The notes: generated by a model not told the origin, from the letters alone. A stretch of DNA of 64,000 nt from Nitrobium sp046350935 (GCA_046350935.1 JAXLZK010000019.1:1-64000); one strand, 5' to 3'. Positions 33,523-43,672 are shown, counted from the first letter of the stretch. Numbers and translations: made by a program.

Positions 33523-35673
33523 ATGGATACGACCGCCACTCAGGTGAAGGACGAATATTATATTCTCGCCACGTCGGGCCGTGTCGACCTGAAGACCCTT
33601 ACCCTGAAGCACGACGAGACCTTCGGGGTCTTTGCACGGGTCGGGGACATCCTCAAGCTGGGCATGCAGGAGCAGGGCGTCTATCACCAGGGCACCCGGC
33701 ATCTGAGCCGATGGGAGCTCCTGGTGGAGGGGAAGCGCCCACTGTTCCTGAGCTCAGGGATCAAGCAGGTCAACAATATTCTTTCCGCTGACCTGACCAA
33801 TCCCGATATCGTGATGAACTCCGCCTTCATTCCCCGGGATACGATCCATTTTCACCGCTCCAAGTTCCTCTGGAAGGGGAACTGCTACGAGAGCATTTTC
33901 TTCATCAACTTCGGCCTCGATCCGGTCACCCTCCACCTCACCCTGCTGTTCGAGGCGGATTTCGAGGATGTCTTCGAGGTCAGGGGCATCAGACGGACGA
34001 AAAGGGGCGAGCCCCTTCCTCCCGAGATCGGAAGACAGGACATCACCCTTGTGTATCGCGGCCTCGACAATACGAAGCGCACAACGCGCCTGCTCTTTTC
34101 CGTTCCGCCCGTCTCCCTGGAGCCCGACAGGGCCTCCTTTTCCTTTACCCTCACCCCGAAGCACCGTGAAGCCCTCCGCATCACCATGCAGTTCGACAGG
34201 AAAGAGGAAACGTACTGGAAGCACGCCCTCACGATGGCGGAGGAGAGATACCGTGTCATGAGGGAGAGGGCATGCCAGGTCAGCACCTCCAATGAGCAAT
34301 TCAATGCCTGGTTCAACACCTCCCTCTCCGATATCCACATGATGCTTACGGATACCGAGTACGGGATGTATCCCTATGCGGGGGTGCCGTGGTTCAATGC
34401 GGCCTTCGGAAGGGACGGAATCATCACGGCCCTCGAATGCCTCTGGTTCGAGCCCAGGATCGCGCGGGACGTGCTCACGTATCTCGCGGCGACCCAGGCC
34501 GACGAGGAAATACCCGAGAGCGATGCCGAGCCGGGGAAGATTATCCACGAGGTGCGGCTCGGCGAGATGGCGGCCCTGGGTGAAATCCCTTTCGGGAAAT
34601 ACTACGGCAGCGTGGACTCCACGCCGCTGTTCGTCTACCTGTGCGGGGCGTATTACCGGAGGACCGGGGACCTGGAGTTCGTCAGAAGCATCTGGCCGAA
34701 CATAAAGAGGGCCCTCGACTGGATCGACCGCTATGGAGACCTCGACGGCGACGGGTTTGTGGAGTATGGGCGCCGCTCCGAAAAGGGGCTCATCAACCAG
34801 GGCTGGAAAGACTCCAGCGATTCCGTCTTCCATACGGACGGGAGGCTGGCGGAAGGACCCATCGCCCTCTGCGAGGTGCAGGGGTATGTCTATGCTGCAA
34901 AGGTGGAAGCGGCGCTGCTGGCGTTCCTGATAGGAGAGGAGGCCCTTGCGCGGAAGGTGAAGCAGGAGGCGGACACCCTCAAAGAGAAGTTTGAAAGGGC
35001 CTTCTGGATCGAGGATCTCGGGATCTATGCCCTCGCCCTCGACGGCAGGAAGCAGCCCTGCAGGGTGCGCACCTCGAACGCGGGGCAGTGCATCTTTACG
35101 GGGATCGCCACCGAGGAGCATGTCTACCGTATGACGGAGACGCTCATGGCGGACGATTTCTTCTCCGGCTGGGGGATACGGACCGTCGCTTCGACCGAAG
35201 CGAAATACAATCCCATGTCCTATCACAACGGCTCCGTCTGGCCCCATGACAACGCGCTCATCGCGATGGGGTTTGCACGGTACGGGTTGATCGACGCCCT
35301 GGTAAAGGTGTTCAGCGGGATCTTCGACGGTTCCAAATATTTCGACCAGAGCCGCCTTCCCGAGCTCTTCTGCGGGTTTCACCGCCGCGCCGAGGACGGG
35401 CCGACGCTCTACCCGGTGGCCTGCATGCCGCAGGCATGGGCGTCCGGGACGGTGTTCCTGCTGCTCCAGTCCTGCATCGGGCTCTCCCTCGAACAGCCGA
35501 ACCGGGTCATCCTCCGCCACCCGGCGCTTCCCGAATTCCTGCAGGAGGTATTCCTGACCGGCTTGAAGAGCAAGGGCGGAGAGGTTGACCTGGTCCTGAG
35601 GCGCCACCGCTACAATGTCAGCGTCGAGATCGTGCGCAAGACCGGGGACGTCGAGGTGCTGGTCATAAAGTAG
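33523..35673 (+). CDS. Amylo-alpha-1,6-glucosidase-type debranching enzyme
   Basis: A 716-aa cytoplasmic protein combining an N-terminal glycogen-debranching beta domain (about 15-235, FGVFARVGDILKLG...YHQGTRHLSRWEL) with a C-terminal (alpha/alpha)6 barrel of the GDE_C/GH133-like type. Barrel motifs seen: VPWFNAAFGRDGIITALECLW, GLINQGWKDSSDSVFHTDGR, YHNGSVWPHDNALIAMGFARYG. Such enzymes remove alpha-1,6 branch glucose or act on related glycosides. It is cotranscribed with the upstream GT4 and convergent with the GH57/DUF3536 gene. Full length for the group. Confidence 0.92.
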   Translation: MDTTATQVKDEYYILATSGRVDLKTLTLKHDETFGVFARVGDILKLGMQEQGVYHQGTRHLSRWELLVEGKRPLFLSSGIKQVNNILSADLTNPDIVMNSAFIPRDTIHFHRSKFLWKGNCYESIFFINFGLDPVTLHLTLLFEADFEDVFEVRGIRRTKRGEPLPPEIGRQDITLVYRGLDNTKRTTRLLFSVPPVSLEPDRASFSFTLTPKHREALRITMQFDRKEETYWKHALTMAEERYRVMRERACQVSTSNEQFNAWFNTSLSDIHMMLTDTEYGMYPYAGVPWFNAAFGRDGIITALECLWFEPRIARDVLTYLAATQADEEIPESDAEPGKIIHEVRLGEMAALGEIPFGKYYGSVDSTPLFVYLCGAYYRRTGDLEFVRSIWPNIKRALDWIDRYGDLDGDGFVEYGRRSEKGLINQGWKDSSDSVFHTDGRLAEGPIALCEVQGYVYAAKVEAALLAFLIGEEALARKVKQEADTLKEKFERAFWIEDLGIYALALDGRKQPCRVRTSNAGQCIFTGIATEEHVYRMTETLMADDFFSGWGIRTVASTEAKYNPMSYHNGSVWPHDNALIAMGFARYGLIDALVKVFSGIFDGSKYFDQSRLPELFCGFHRRAEDGPTLYPVACMPQAWASGTVFLLLQSCIGLSLEQPNRVILRHPALPEFLQEVFLTGLKSKGGEVDLVLRRHRYNVSVEIVRKTGDVEVLVIK

Positions 35674-35721
35674 GGAGGGTGCAGGCGTCCGGAGTACGGT
35701 GCGCCTCTGCGAGAGGGAGGG

Positions 35722-38183
35722 CTACCCTTTTACGTTCAGATACTCTCCCAGGATGCGGAAGGATTCCCGCCAGGTGCGGGCCCCTTCATCCCCTGCTTCC
35801 GCCCTTTCCTGCATTTCCCCTCCAATACGCTTCCGGAGCGAGAAATACGTGTTCTGCGCCCTCCAGAGGTCCAGGTCCAGGCCGAGGGGGGCGGTGACGG
35901 TCAGAATACGGGGAACCAGCTCCAGGAGAGACGTATTCGTCGGATCTTGCACGATCCTGTCGAGGGAGGAGCTGAACCACGACGAAGCGACATACCCGAT
36001 CATCGCCTTGTCCAGGGAGAGGGACCATCGCTGGGTCTCCTGGATCAGCCGTTCGAGCTTCTTGATGTCGATGTCTCCATCCTCGAAGAGTCTCCTCATG
36101 TCTACATTGACGATATGCTGCGCGGCGAGGACGATGGAGGAGGGGAGCGGAATAGCGAGGGAGCTGAGAAAGTTCATCACAGGGCTGTTGAGTTCGTAGA
36201 TCTGGCGGTAGGCGGCCTCGGTGCCCTCATGGGAGGATTCGAGGATCTTCAGCAGGACCTTCCTCTGTTCGTCCCTGAAGAGGTGCCACAATGAATAGTT
36301 ATTGACCCCGAAATGCCTGTCCATCAACTGGATGACCTCGGTGGCGTCCCCGCGCTCGAAAGCGGCCCGGATCTCCCGGTGCATGACGGAAAACGCCTCC
36401 TCATCGGTGAAGTCCCTGATTCCCCCGTTTATATTATGGTCCCCCAGGTGCAGGACGGCGAAGGACTTCACCTGTTCGTCCCAGGTGAAGTCGGACCGTA
36501 TTCCCGCTTTGCCCACGGCAAGGGTGAACTTGCCCGCCTTCGCCTTTTCGTACCTATCGCTCTTCACCGTAAAATTATAGATACTCATGGACTCGGGGTA
36601 CTCTTCGAAGAGTGAGGAAATGGCGTAATGAGCGGCGACACGGGTAAGATCGACGCGTGCAGGGACGACGAACTTTTCGTAGACCTCTCTGCCGTTCGCG
36701 AATACGTTGCTCGGGGTTTTCTGCAGGGCGTCGGTGAACTGCCCTTCAAGGGGGAGCGAGAAGAGCTCCCCGGCGCGCTGTATGGCTTTCGCGGCGTACT
36801 GGATGACCTGTACGGTCTCGATGCCTGAGAGCTCGTCGAAGAACCATCCGCAGCTCGTATACATCAGCAGGGCGTGGCGCTGCAGCTCCAGGAGCTTCAG
36901 CACCCTCTCCTTCTCTCCCGGCGACAGGGGCCGCCGCATATGGCTGCCGAGGAAGCCCTCCACCTTTTCCAGCGACCTGTCGAGGATGACTTCGATATAC
37001 TCATCCCGGGCTGCCCACGGGTTCTTGAGGAGCTGAGCCGCCTCCTGTTCATAGAGGGGGATGAGCCGGTCCCGCAGGGCATCGAGGGCCTCCCGCAGCG
37101 GTTTTCTCCAGAGCTGATTCCACCCGGGGTGCATGCCCGAATTGCAGCCGCAGTTCTCCCGCCATCTCTCTACGCCGTGGATGCAGCTCCATGAGGAGTT
37201 GTCGAAGATCTGCACTTCGTGGGTCGGCCTGTTTTTCTCGAGGTACTCCCCGTAATTCGTCGCCTTCGCGATGTTGTTGGATTCCAGATAGTGGAGGCAG
37301 AAAGCGAGGGCCATGTCTCCGAAGCGGTGGTGGTGCCCGTAGGTTTCTCCGTCCGTCGCGATATGGACGAGCTGGGGCCACTCCCGCCCTTCGGTGAAGG
37401 CGCCGGCCAGCCGCTGCGCAAAGGCCTCGCCGCTGGTGAGCATGCCCTCGAAGGCGATCCCCTGCGAGATCGGCCCGTCATAGAAGAAGAGATGGATGGT
37501 CTTCCCCGAGGGGAGGCGACAGAGGTAGACGGTGGTGGGGTCGATCCGCCCTCCCTCCACGCTCTGCCATTCGGCATTGTCCGCAATCTTTCTCACCGCT
37601 TTTGCCTGGCGCGGTGCGAGGATGGTGAAGAGCATCCCCTGTGCTGCGAGGACCTCCAGGGTCTCGGTGTCCACGGCGGTCTCGGGGAGCCACATTCCTT
37701 CAGGGTCCCGCCCGAACCTCTTCCGGAAGTCCCTGATGCCCCAGATAACCTGGGTCAGCTTGTCCCGCGCGTTTGCGAGGGGCATGATCAGGTGGTTGTN
37801 NNNNNNNNNCACCGGGTCTAACCCCGTGGGCGCGCAGCTCATGCCTGCGCAAGGGCCGAGCCATGCCCGGAAAAACGCTCCCTGCTCAGCTTGTCCGAGG
37901 CGATGATGCTTTCGTAGGTCTCCGGCTGGTTTTTTTCCATCCACGAAAGCACGGTGGGGCCGAAATTGAAGCTTATGTGGGCGTAGTTGCTGGTAATGTC
38001 GAGGATCGTGCCCTCTCCGTCCAGGAGCCGCGAGGCGGCGTTCGGGGCATAGCATTCCGCATTGATTCTCTCGTTCCAGTCGTGATAGGGATACGCGGAA
38101 TCCTGTACTTCGATCACCTCGAGCCAGGGGTTCTCCCGCGGCGGCTGATAGAAATGTCCGTGAATGCAGATATACCGTTCCAT
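35722..38183 (-). CDS. GH57-family DUF3536 protein, interrupted by an assembly gap
   Basis: A large GH57-type protein with C-terminal DUF3536. The N-terminal part reads from the ATG at 38183 (IHGHFYQPPRENPW, DWNERINAECYAPN, NYAHISFNFGPTVLSWM) to GHGSALAQA near 37850. The rest resumes after ten N as NHLIMPLANARDKLTQVIWG and runs to the stop at 35722, with the catalytic-type DGETYGHHHRFGDMAL and the DUF3536 region (about 450-770). About 33 nt next to the gap do not fit the protein: expected GSALAQAYNHLIMPLA is broken by an in-frame stop. So the gap, not a mutation, probably splits a gene of about 790 aa. Likely acts on alpha-glucans. Confidence 0.9.
37800..37809. other. Assembly gap (10 N)
   Basis: Ten undetermined bases inside the GH57 gene. 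The flanks encode GSALAQA and NHLIMPLAN, which are nearly adjacent in this family, so the true gap may be close to zero and the about 33 nt at 37810-37842 may be a bad contig end. Confidence 0.98.
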
Positions 38184-38636
38184 GGTCCTGTGCCTCCTCC
38201 TCGGCCGGGGCCGGGGTGTGCGGGAGCGCGGCCCCTCTGCCGAGACCGGACGGCCTGCCCCCGGGCAGAGGGCACTGTACAGGCTAAAGGAGAAAAGTGT
38301 GTACGGTCTCATAAAGCGGAGTCTCCGTCCGGAGAGGTGCCTTATGAGGAGCAAAGGCGGCGAAAGAGGCTTCTCTTTTAATTCTATCAGATGATACGAA
38401 AATAGCAACGACCGGCAGGACGCGGAAGCACGGGTCCGGAGACTTGACTCACTACACCGAGGGTATAGAATTTAACTAGAGTGTGTTTGCAAACTGTCTA
38501 GGGTGTGCCTGCACAGCCTGATGGAAGCGAGGCGTGCACCGGTTCTGTTTGCGAGCGGTCCGGTGCGCCTGGCGTAGAGTGAGATCGTAAAAGAAGGAGA
38601 CGCGGAAACACGCGTCGTGCCGAGAGGAGGGATACC
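38184..38636. other. Intergenic region with a dispersed-repeat copy
   Basis: 453 nt between the GH57 gene and the ferritin-like gene. No supported gene. It contains GTGTGTTTGCAAAC and TAGGGTGTGCCTGCACA (38479-38520), the reverse-oriented relatives of the 25.7-kb repeat boundary. Confidence 0.6.
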
Positions 38637-39101
38637 ATGATGCGCGACAGGGACATTGTCGGAAAATTGAAGGATTTGGTGCAGGTGGATATCGATGCGG
38701 TGCATGCCTACGGACAGGCAATCGAAAAGATCGATATCGCTTCGGTGCGCGAAAAGGTGATACGCTTTCAGGAGGACCACCAGAGACATATCAGCGATCT
38801 TTCCGCCGTCATCGGAAGACTGGGAGGGGAGCCCCCGAAGTTTTCACGGGACTTCAAAGGCTTTCTTCTGGAGGGCTTCACCGCGATGCGCAGCATGACC
38901 GGGACGGAGGGTGCGCTGAAGGCGCTGAAGAGCGGGGAGGAATTCACGAACAAACGGTATGGCGACGCCCGTTCGTGGAATCTGCCCACGGATATCCTCT
39001 CCATCATACAGAACAACTACGAGGATGAGCAGCACCACCTGCAGTATGTGAAACAGGCGATCAACGACCGCGTATGGGAGACCGCCGGAGCGGCCCGGTA
39101 G
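38637..39101 (+). CDS. Ferritin-like DUF2383 four-helix protein
   Basis: A 154-aa protein of the DUF2383/PA2169-type ferritin-like family. It is a predicted four-helix bundle with carboxylate/His residues in the right helices: VDIDAVHAYGQAIEKI, FQEDHQRHISDLSAVIGRL, and a terminal helix NNYEDEQHHLQYVKQAI with an E-x-x-HH pattern. Such proteins bind a di-iron or related metal centre and are linked to stress. The strong AGGAGG SD sits 6 nt before the first of two ATGs. A terminator follows. Confidence 0.88.
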   Translation: MMRDRDIVGKLKDLVQVDIDAVHAYGQAIEKIDIASVREKVIRFQEDHQRHISDLSAVIGRLGGEPPKFSRDFKGFLLEGFTAMRSMTGTEGALKALKSGEEFTNKRYGDARSWNLPTDILSIIQNNYEDEQHHLQYVKQAINDRVWETAGAAR

Positions 39102-39154
39102 GGCCCGGATACCTGGAAGATCGTTCTGATTCCGTAAAACCGTAACTGCTGAAG

Positions 39155-39192
39155 GCGGGCAGGGCGGCTCCCCCGTTCCTGCCCGCTTTTTT
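39155..39192 (+). terminator. Rho-independent terminator of the ferritin-like gene
   Basis: A perfect 9-bp stem GCGGGCAGG/CCTGCCCGC (39155-39163 with 39178-39186) followed by six T (39187-39192). Confidence 0.92.
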
Positions 39193-39296
39193 GCGTACTC
39201 TGTATGCCGGACGTATTCAGGCTGCGGAGAGGAAAGAGCAGCTATGGCTGCAGGAGTAAAGCAGAGTTCGTGGTGCGGAAGCGCTGGAAAGGGGAA

Positions 39297-39372
39297 TGGC
39301 TCCCGGGGAGGGACTCGAACCCCCGACAGGGTGGTTAACAGCCACCTGCTCTGCCAGCTGAGCTACCCGGGA
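39297..39372 (-). tRNA. tRNA-Asn (anticodon GTT)
   Basis: A 76-nt cloverleaf on the minus strand: acceptor TCCCGGG/CCCGGGA, D-arm GCTC...GAGC, anticodon stem GGTGG/CCACC with loop CTGTTAA (GTT), T-arm GGGGG-TTCGAGT-CCCTC (a single mismatch), discriminator G and an encoded CCA. It is isolated between the ferritin-like gene and clpB. Confidence 0.97.
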
Positions 39373-39450
39373 ACTCAATGAACATCTATGTTTTATAGCA
39401 AAAAAGGGCGTACGTTGTCAAATTTGGTGCTCTTTTCCCTGGAGAGGAGA

Positions 39451-39480
39451 GCGGCAGGAGGGAATACCTTCTCCTGCCGC
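39451..39480. terminator. Perfect hairpin downstream of clpB
   Basis: GCGGCAGGAG/CTCCTGCCGC form a perfect 10-bp stem with a 10-nt loop, 57 nt beyond the clpB stop. No T-run follows on the clpB strand, so it may act as a weak terminator or 3' stabiliser. Confidence 0.5.
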
Positions 39481-39537
39481 CCTCTGAGAGGTTGAGTCCG
39501 GCAGGGGCATCCCCCCTTCCGACGGGCCGTACGCCTC

Positions 39538-42180
39538 CTACGATACCATTTCGGCTACGGCTATTTTGTTGAATTGAATGGTATTTCCCTCGTAATCCAC
39601 CTCGACCGTATCTCCCTCGGAAAAGGTGCCGTCGAGGAGCTTCAGGGCGAGGGGGTTCAGGATCTCCTTCTGTATCGCCCTCTTCAGCGGACGCGCTCCG
39701 TAGACGGGGTCGTACCCCACCTTGGCGACGTGTTCCTTTGCCGCATCGGTCAGGATAATGTCGAGCTTCCTGTCCTTCAGGTACTTCTTCATCCGGGAGA
39801 CCTGGATGTCCACGATCCGCTTGAGCAGGGATTCGCTCAGCGGATTGAAGATGATGGTCTCGTCGATCCTGTTGAGGAACTCGGGGCGGAAGAATTTTTT
39901 CAGGTCTTCCATGACCCTTTCCCTCAATCCGCTGTCCTCGTCCACCCAGTACGCAACGGGCCTCTTCGCCCGCTCTTCCAGGTACTCCTGGATATGGATG
40001 CTGCCGATATTCGAGGTGAGAATGACCACCGCGTTTCTGAAGTCCACGGTGCGCCCGTGTCCGTCGGTCAGGCGTCCGTCGTCGAGGAGCTGCAGCAGGA
40101 TGTTGAAGACCTCGGGGTGTGCCTTCTCCACCTCGTCGAAGAGGATGACGGAGTACGGCCTCCTCCGCACCGCCTCGGTAAGCTGTCCTCCCTCTTCGTA
40201 TCCCACATAGCCGGGAGGCGCCCCCACCAGCCGGGACACGGTATGGCGCTCCTGGTACTCAGACATATCGATGCGGATCATGGCCGACTCGTCGTCGAAG
40301 AGGAATTCCGCAAGGGCTTTTGCCAGCTCCGTTTTCCCCACTCCGGTGGGCCCGAGGAAGAGGAAAGAGCCGATGGGCCTGTTGGGGTCCTGCAGCCCGG
40401 CCCGCGCCCGCCTGATCGCATCTGCGACCGCCCGGATCGCCTCGTCCTGCCCCACCACGCGCATCCGTATATTGCTCTCCATCGCAACGAGCTTTTTCAC
40501 CTCGGATTCGAGCATCCGGGCGACGGGGATCCCCGTCCACTTCGAGACGACCTCCGCGATGTCCTCTTCGTCAACCTCTTCCTTCAGCATTTTCCTGCGA
40601 GCCTGTATCTCCTGAAGCCGCCCGTTTTCTTCATCGAGGGCCTTCCGGAGCTCGAGCATGCGTCCGTATTTGAGCTCAGCGGCTTTGCCCAGGTTGCCTT
40701 CCCGCTCCGCGACCTCTGCTTCTGTTTTTGTCCGTTCGAGGTGCTCCTTGACATCCCTGATCCGCTGGATCACCTCTTTTTCGCTGAGCCACTGGGCCCG
40801 CAGCGTGTCCCGCTTGGACTGGAGCTCCGCCATCTCCTTCCCGATCTTTTCTAGCTTCTCCTTCGCTCCGTCCGAGGCGTCCTTCAGCAGGGCCTGTTTC
40901 TCGATCTCGAACTGCCGCAGCTTTCTCTCGATCTCGTCGAGCTCGACCGGCATGCTGTCGATTTCCATCCTGAGCCGTGCCGCCGACTCGTCGATGAGGT
41001 CGATCGCCTTGTCGGGGAGGAAGCGGTCGGTAATGTAGCGGTTCGAGAGCACCGCGGCTGCCACGAGGGCGGAGTCCTTGATCTTCACCCCGTGGTGCAC
41101 CTCGTACTTCTCCTTCAGCCCCCTGAGAATGGAGATGGTGTCTTCCACCGAAGGCTCCTTGATGTAGACGGGCTGGAATCTCCTCTCGAGAGCAGGGTCC
41201 TTTTCGATGTATTTCCGGTACTCGTCCACGGTGGTGGCGCCCACGCAGCGCAGGTCTCCCCGGGCGAGGGCGGGCTTCAGCATGTTTGAGGCGTCCACTG
41301 CGCCCTCGGCTGCCCCGGCCCCCACCAGGGTATGGAGCTCGTCGATGAAGGTGATCACCTTTCCTTCCGACTGCTCGATTTCCTTCAGGACCGCTTTCAG
41401 CCTCTCTTCGAATTCACCGCGGTACTTTGCCCCGGCTACCATGCTGCCGATATCGAGGCCCACCAGCCGCTTGTCCCTGAGCGTTTCGGGGACGTCGCCC
41501 GCCACGATCCGCTGTGCCAGGCCCTCGGCCATGGCCGTCTTGCCGACGCCGGGGTCGCCGATGAGCACGGGGTTGTTCTTCGTCCTTCTCGACAGCACCT
41601 GGATCGTCCTCCTGATCTCCTCGTCCCTGCCGATCACCGGATCGAGCTTGCCCTTCCGCGCGAGCTCGGTGAGGTCCTTGCCGTAGCGCGTCAGCGCCTG
41701 GTATTTTTCTTCTGGTGCAGGGTCGGTCACCCGGTGCACCCCCCGGATTTCCTGCATAGCGGCGAGCACGGCATCGGGAGTGGCCCCGGAGCGCTTGAGG
41801 ATGTCCGCGGACGGCCCCGGGACGTTCACCATGGCGAGCAGCAGGTGCTCGATGCTGATGAATTCGTCGGTCAGATGGGTTGCTTCCTCGTACGCCTTCT
41901 CCAGAACGCTCTTCAGCCGGGGAGAGAGATAGAGCTGCCCCAGGGGGGTTGCGCCCGATACCTTGGGGAATCTCTCCACTTCCTTAGCGACGTCCGCTTT
42001 CAGCGTCTGTATGTCCACCCCGATCCTCTGCAGGATCTGCCGGGCGATGCCCGATTCATCCTCCAGAAGCGCATACAGGAGATGCTCCACCTCGAGCTGC
42101 TGGTTTCCTTTCTTTTCAGCAAGCCTCTGGGCCTCTTGTACTGCCTCCTGGCTCTTGACTGTCAATTTGTCGAGTCTCAT
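39538..42180 (-). CDS. clpB: ATP-dependent disaggregase ClpB
   Basis: An 880-aa Hsp100 protein that rescues aggregated proteins with DnaK/DnaJ. N-domain (about 1-145), AAA1 with Walker A GDPGVGKTA near residue 203, the long coiled-coil M-domain (about 410-525, QLQSKRDTLRAQWL-like helices), AAA2 with GPTGVGKTE near 602 and the C-terminal region DPVYGARPLKRAIQKEI. The M-domain distinguishes it from ClpA/ClpC. Full length. It is the last gene of the dnaJ-hspR-clpB operon, 60 nt after hspR, so it is expected to be under HspR repression. Confidence 0.98.
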   Translation of the reverse strand: MRLDKLTVKSQEAVQEAQRLAEKKGNQQLEVEHLLYALLEDESGIARQILQRIGVDIQTLKADVAKEVERFPKVSGATPLGQLYLSPRLKSVLEKAYEEATHLTDEFISIEHLLLAMVNVPGPSADILKRSGATPDAVLAAMQEIRGVHRVTDPAPEEKYQALTRYGKDLTELARKGKLDPVIGRDEEIRRTIQVLSRRTKNNPVLIGDPGVGKTAMAEGLAQRIVAGDVPETLRDKRLVGLDIGSMVAGAKYRGEFEERLKAVLKEIEQSEGKVITFIDELHTLVGAGAAEGAVDASNMLKPALARGDLRCVGATTVDEYRKYIEKDPALERRFQPVYIKEPSVEDTISILRGLKEKYEVHHGVKIKDSALVAAAVLSNRYITDRFLPDKAIDLIDESAARLRMEIDSMPVELDEIERKLRQFEIEKQALLKDASDGAKEKLEKIGKEMAELQSKRDTLRAQWLSEKEVIQRIRDVKEHLERTKTEAEVAEREGNLGKAAELKYGRMLELRKALDEENGRLQEIQARRKMLKEEVDEEDIAEVVSKWTGIPVARMLESEVKKLVAMESNIRMRVVGQDEAIRAVADAIRRARAGLQDPNRPIGSFLFLGPTGVGKTELAKALAEFLFDDESAMIRIDMSEYQERHTVSRLVGAPPGYVGYEEGGQLTEAVRRRPYSVILFDEVEKAHPEVFNILLQLLDDGRLTDGHGRTVDFRNAVVILTSNIGSIHIQEYLEERAKRPVAYWVDEDSGLRERVMEDLKKFFRPEFLNRIDETIIFNPLSESLLKRIVDIQVSRMKKYLKDRKLDIILTDAAKEHVAKVGYDPVYGARPLKRAIQKEILNPLALKLLDGTFSEGDTVEVDYEGNTIQFNKIAVAEMVS

Positions 42181-42240
42181 CGTCTCCTCCTTTGCCGCAG
42201 GCGCACGACAGCGCTTCTCTTCCGCCCCTGCTCCTTCCTT

Positions 42241-42597
42241 CTACTCCCTTTCACTCAGGATCCTTTTCAGACGCTCCTCAAAGTCGTGCCGTATGTCTTC
42301 TTCGAGGAAGCGCATTATTTCGCTCATTTCTTCCTGGAGCTGCGACAGCCGGTTTCGCATCTTGAGAATAATCTCCACTCCTGCCTTGTTGACCCCCAGT
42401 TCCTTGGTAAGCCTGATCACAAGGTCCAGCCGCTCGAGGTCCTCGTCTGAGTAAAGCCGCTGCCGGTTGATCCGGTGGGGGGAGACAAACCCTTCCCGCT
42501 CATACATCCGCAGGGTCTGCGGATGCACTTCCAGGATCCTTGATGCCACACTGATCATGTAAAGGGGGCTGCTTCTGCCCTGCTTCTTCCTACTCAT
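42241..42597 (-). CDS. hspR: HspR, MerR-type heat-shock repressor
   Basis: A 118-aa MerR-family regulator of the HspR group: N-terminal MSRKKQGRSSPLYMISVASRILEVH with winged helix (PQTLRMYEREGFVSPHR), SDEDLERLDLVIRLTKELGVNKAGVEIIL and a coiled-coil dimer helix. HspR represses chaperone operons with DnaK as corepressor. Its start overlaps the end of dnaJ by 8 nt (ATG at 42597, dnaJ TAG at 42592-42590), which couples translation. It sits between dnaJ and clpB, the common autoregulated arrangement. No canonical HAIR box is seen, only a shorter dyad over the dnaJ promoter. Confidence 0.93.
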   Translation of the reverse strand: MSRKKQGRSSPLYMISVASRILEVHPQTLRMYEREGFVSPHRINRQRLYSDEDLERLDLVIRLTKELGVNKAGVEIILKMRNRLSQLQEEMSEIMRFLEEDIRHDFEERLKRILSERE

Positions 42598-43672
42598 TGC
42601 TCCTCCCCATTCCCTTCCGGGGGTCCCCTTTGTAGAGAGATTCAATGACGTGAATGGATTCTTTCGCCCGTTCGGGAATGTCCTTGGGGACCGCTATCTT
42701 GATTTCCACGTATTCGTCGCCCCTCCCCTTGGTCTTCGGAGAGACGAAGCCTTTCCCCGAAAGCTTGAACCTCTGCCCTCCCTGCGTTCCGGGGGGGAGC
42801 TTCATGAGGGAGGTGCCGTCGATGGTAGGCACCTCTATCCTGGCGCCGAGGGCCGCTTCGCCGAAGGTGACCGGGAGCTGCACGTACATGTCGTCGCCTT
42901 TCCGGGTGAAGAGGGGGTGCGGCTTTAACGAGATCTGGATGTTCAGATTGCCGGCGGGGCCTCCTCCGACTCCTGTATTGCCCCTCCCTTTTATCTTTAC
43001 CACAGAGCCGTTGTCCACCCCGGCAGGGATTTTTACCCGCATTGTTTCCGTGAAGACGTTCTTTCCCCTTCCTCCGCACCGCTTGCACGCGGAGGTGACT
43101 TTTCGTCCGGTGCCGCCGCATTCGGAGCAGGTCTGGGCCACCTTGAAGAAGCCCCGGGAGCTCTGTATGTGCCCGGTTCCCTTGCAGCGGGGACAGGTCT
43201 GGTATGTCTCCGCACCGCTGCCGCCGCAGGCGTCACAGGTAGTGGTGCGGGTGAAGGTGACGGGTTTTGTCACCCCGGCGAACGCCTCCTCCAGGGTGAG
43301 CTCGATACCCATCACGAGGTCTTCGCCCCGTGTGTAATGGTGCTCTTCGGCGTGGCGCGCTCCGAAAATATCGCTGAACATATCTCCGAAATCGAATCCT
43401 GCACCCCCGCCGTAGTCCTTGAAGTTTTCGTAGCCCCCGAATTGTTCAAAGGCGGTGCCGCCCTTGTCGTATTCGGCCCTCTTTTGGGGGTCGCCGAGCA
43501 CGGCGTAGGCCTCGTTCACCTCTTTGAACTTCTCTTCGGCGGCCTTGTCTTTGGGGTTCAGATCGGGATGATACTTCCGCGCAAGCTTCCGGAACGCCTT
43601 CTTGATGTCGTCCTGGGAAGCGTCTTTGCCGACCCCGAGTACCTGGTAGTAATCTTTTGTTGTTGTCGCCAT
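42590..43672 (-). CDS. dnaJ: Co-chaperone DnaJ
   Basis: A 360-aa type I J-protein that stimulates DnaK. J-domain (about 5-70) with the HPD motif in ARKYHPDLNPKD, a Gly/Phe-rich region (FGGYENFKDYGGGAGFDFG), four CxxCxGxG zinc repeats (CDACGGSG, CPRCKGTG, CSECGGTG, CKRCGGRG) and C-terminal substrate domains. Full length. It is the first gene of the dnaJ-hspR-clpB operon, with a GAGGTGAG SD, and has a strong promoter at 43699-43727. dnaK and grpE are not in the window. Confidence 0.98.
   Translation of the reverse strand: MATTTKDYYQVLGVGKDASQDDIKKAFRKLARKYHPDLNPKDKAAEEKFKEVNEAYAVLGDPQKRAEYDKGGTAFEQFGGYENFKDYGGGAGFDFGDMFSDIFGARHAEEHHYTRGEDLVMGIELTLEEAFAGVTKPVTFTRTTTCDACGGSGAETYQTCPRCKGTGHIQSSRGFFKVAQTCSECGGTGRKVTSACKRCGGRGKNVFTETMRVKIPAGVDNGSVVKIKGRGNTGVGGGPAGNLNIQISLKPHPLFTRKGDDMYVQLPVTFGEAALGARIEVPTIDGTSLMKLPPGTQGGQRFKLSGKGFVSPKTKGRGDEYVEIKIAVPKDIPERAKESIHVIESLYKGDPRKGMGRSNE

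Noticed and set aside
33754..35607. 617-aa open frame antisense to the debranching enzyme
   Set aside because: Shadow frame with low-complexity Arg/Gly/Pro composition; the sense gene is intact and recognisable.
42241..42597. Classical HAIR box for HspR
   Set aside because: No CTTGAGT-N7-ACTCAAG was found upstream of dnaJ; only the shorter GTTGA-N6-TCAAC dyad.
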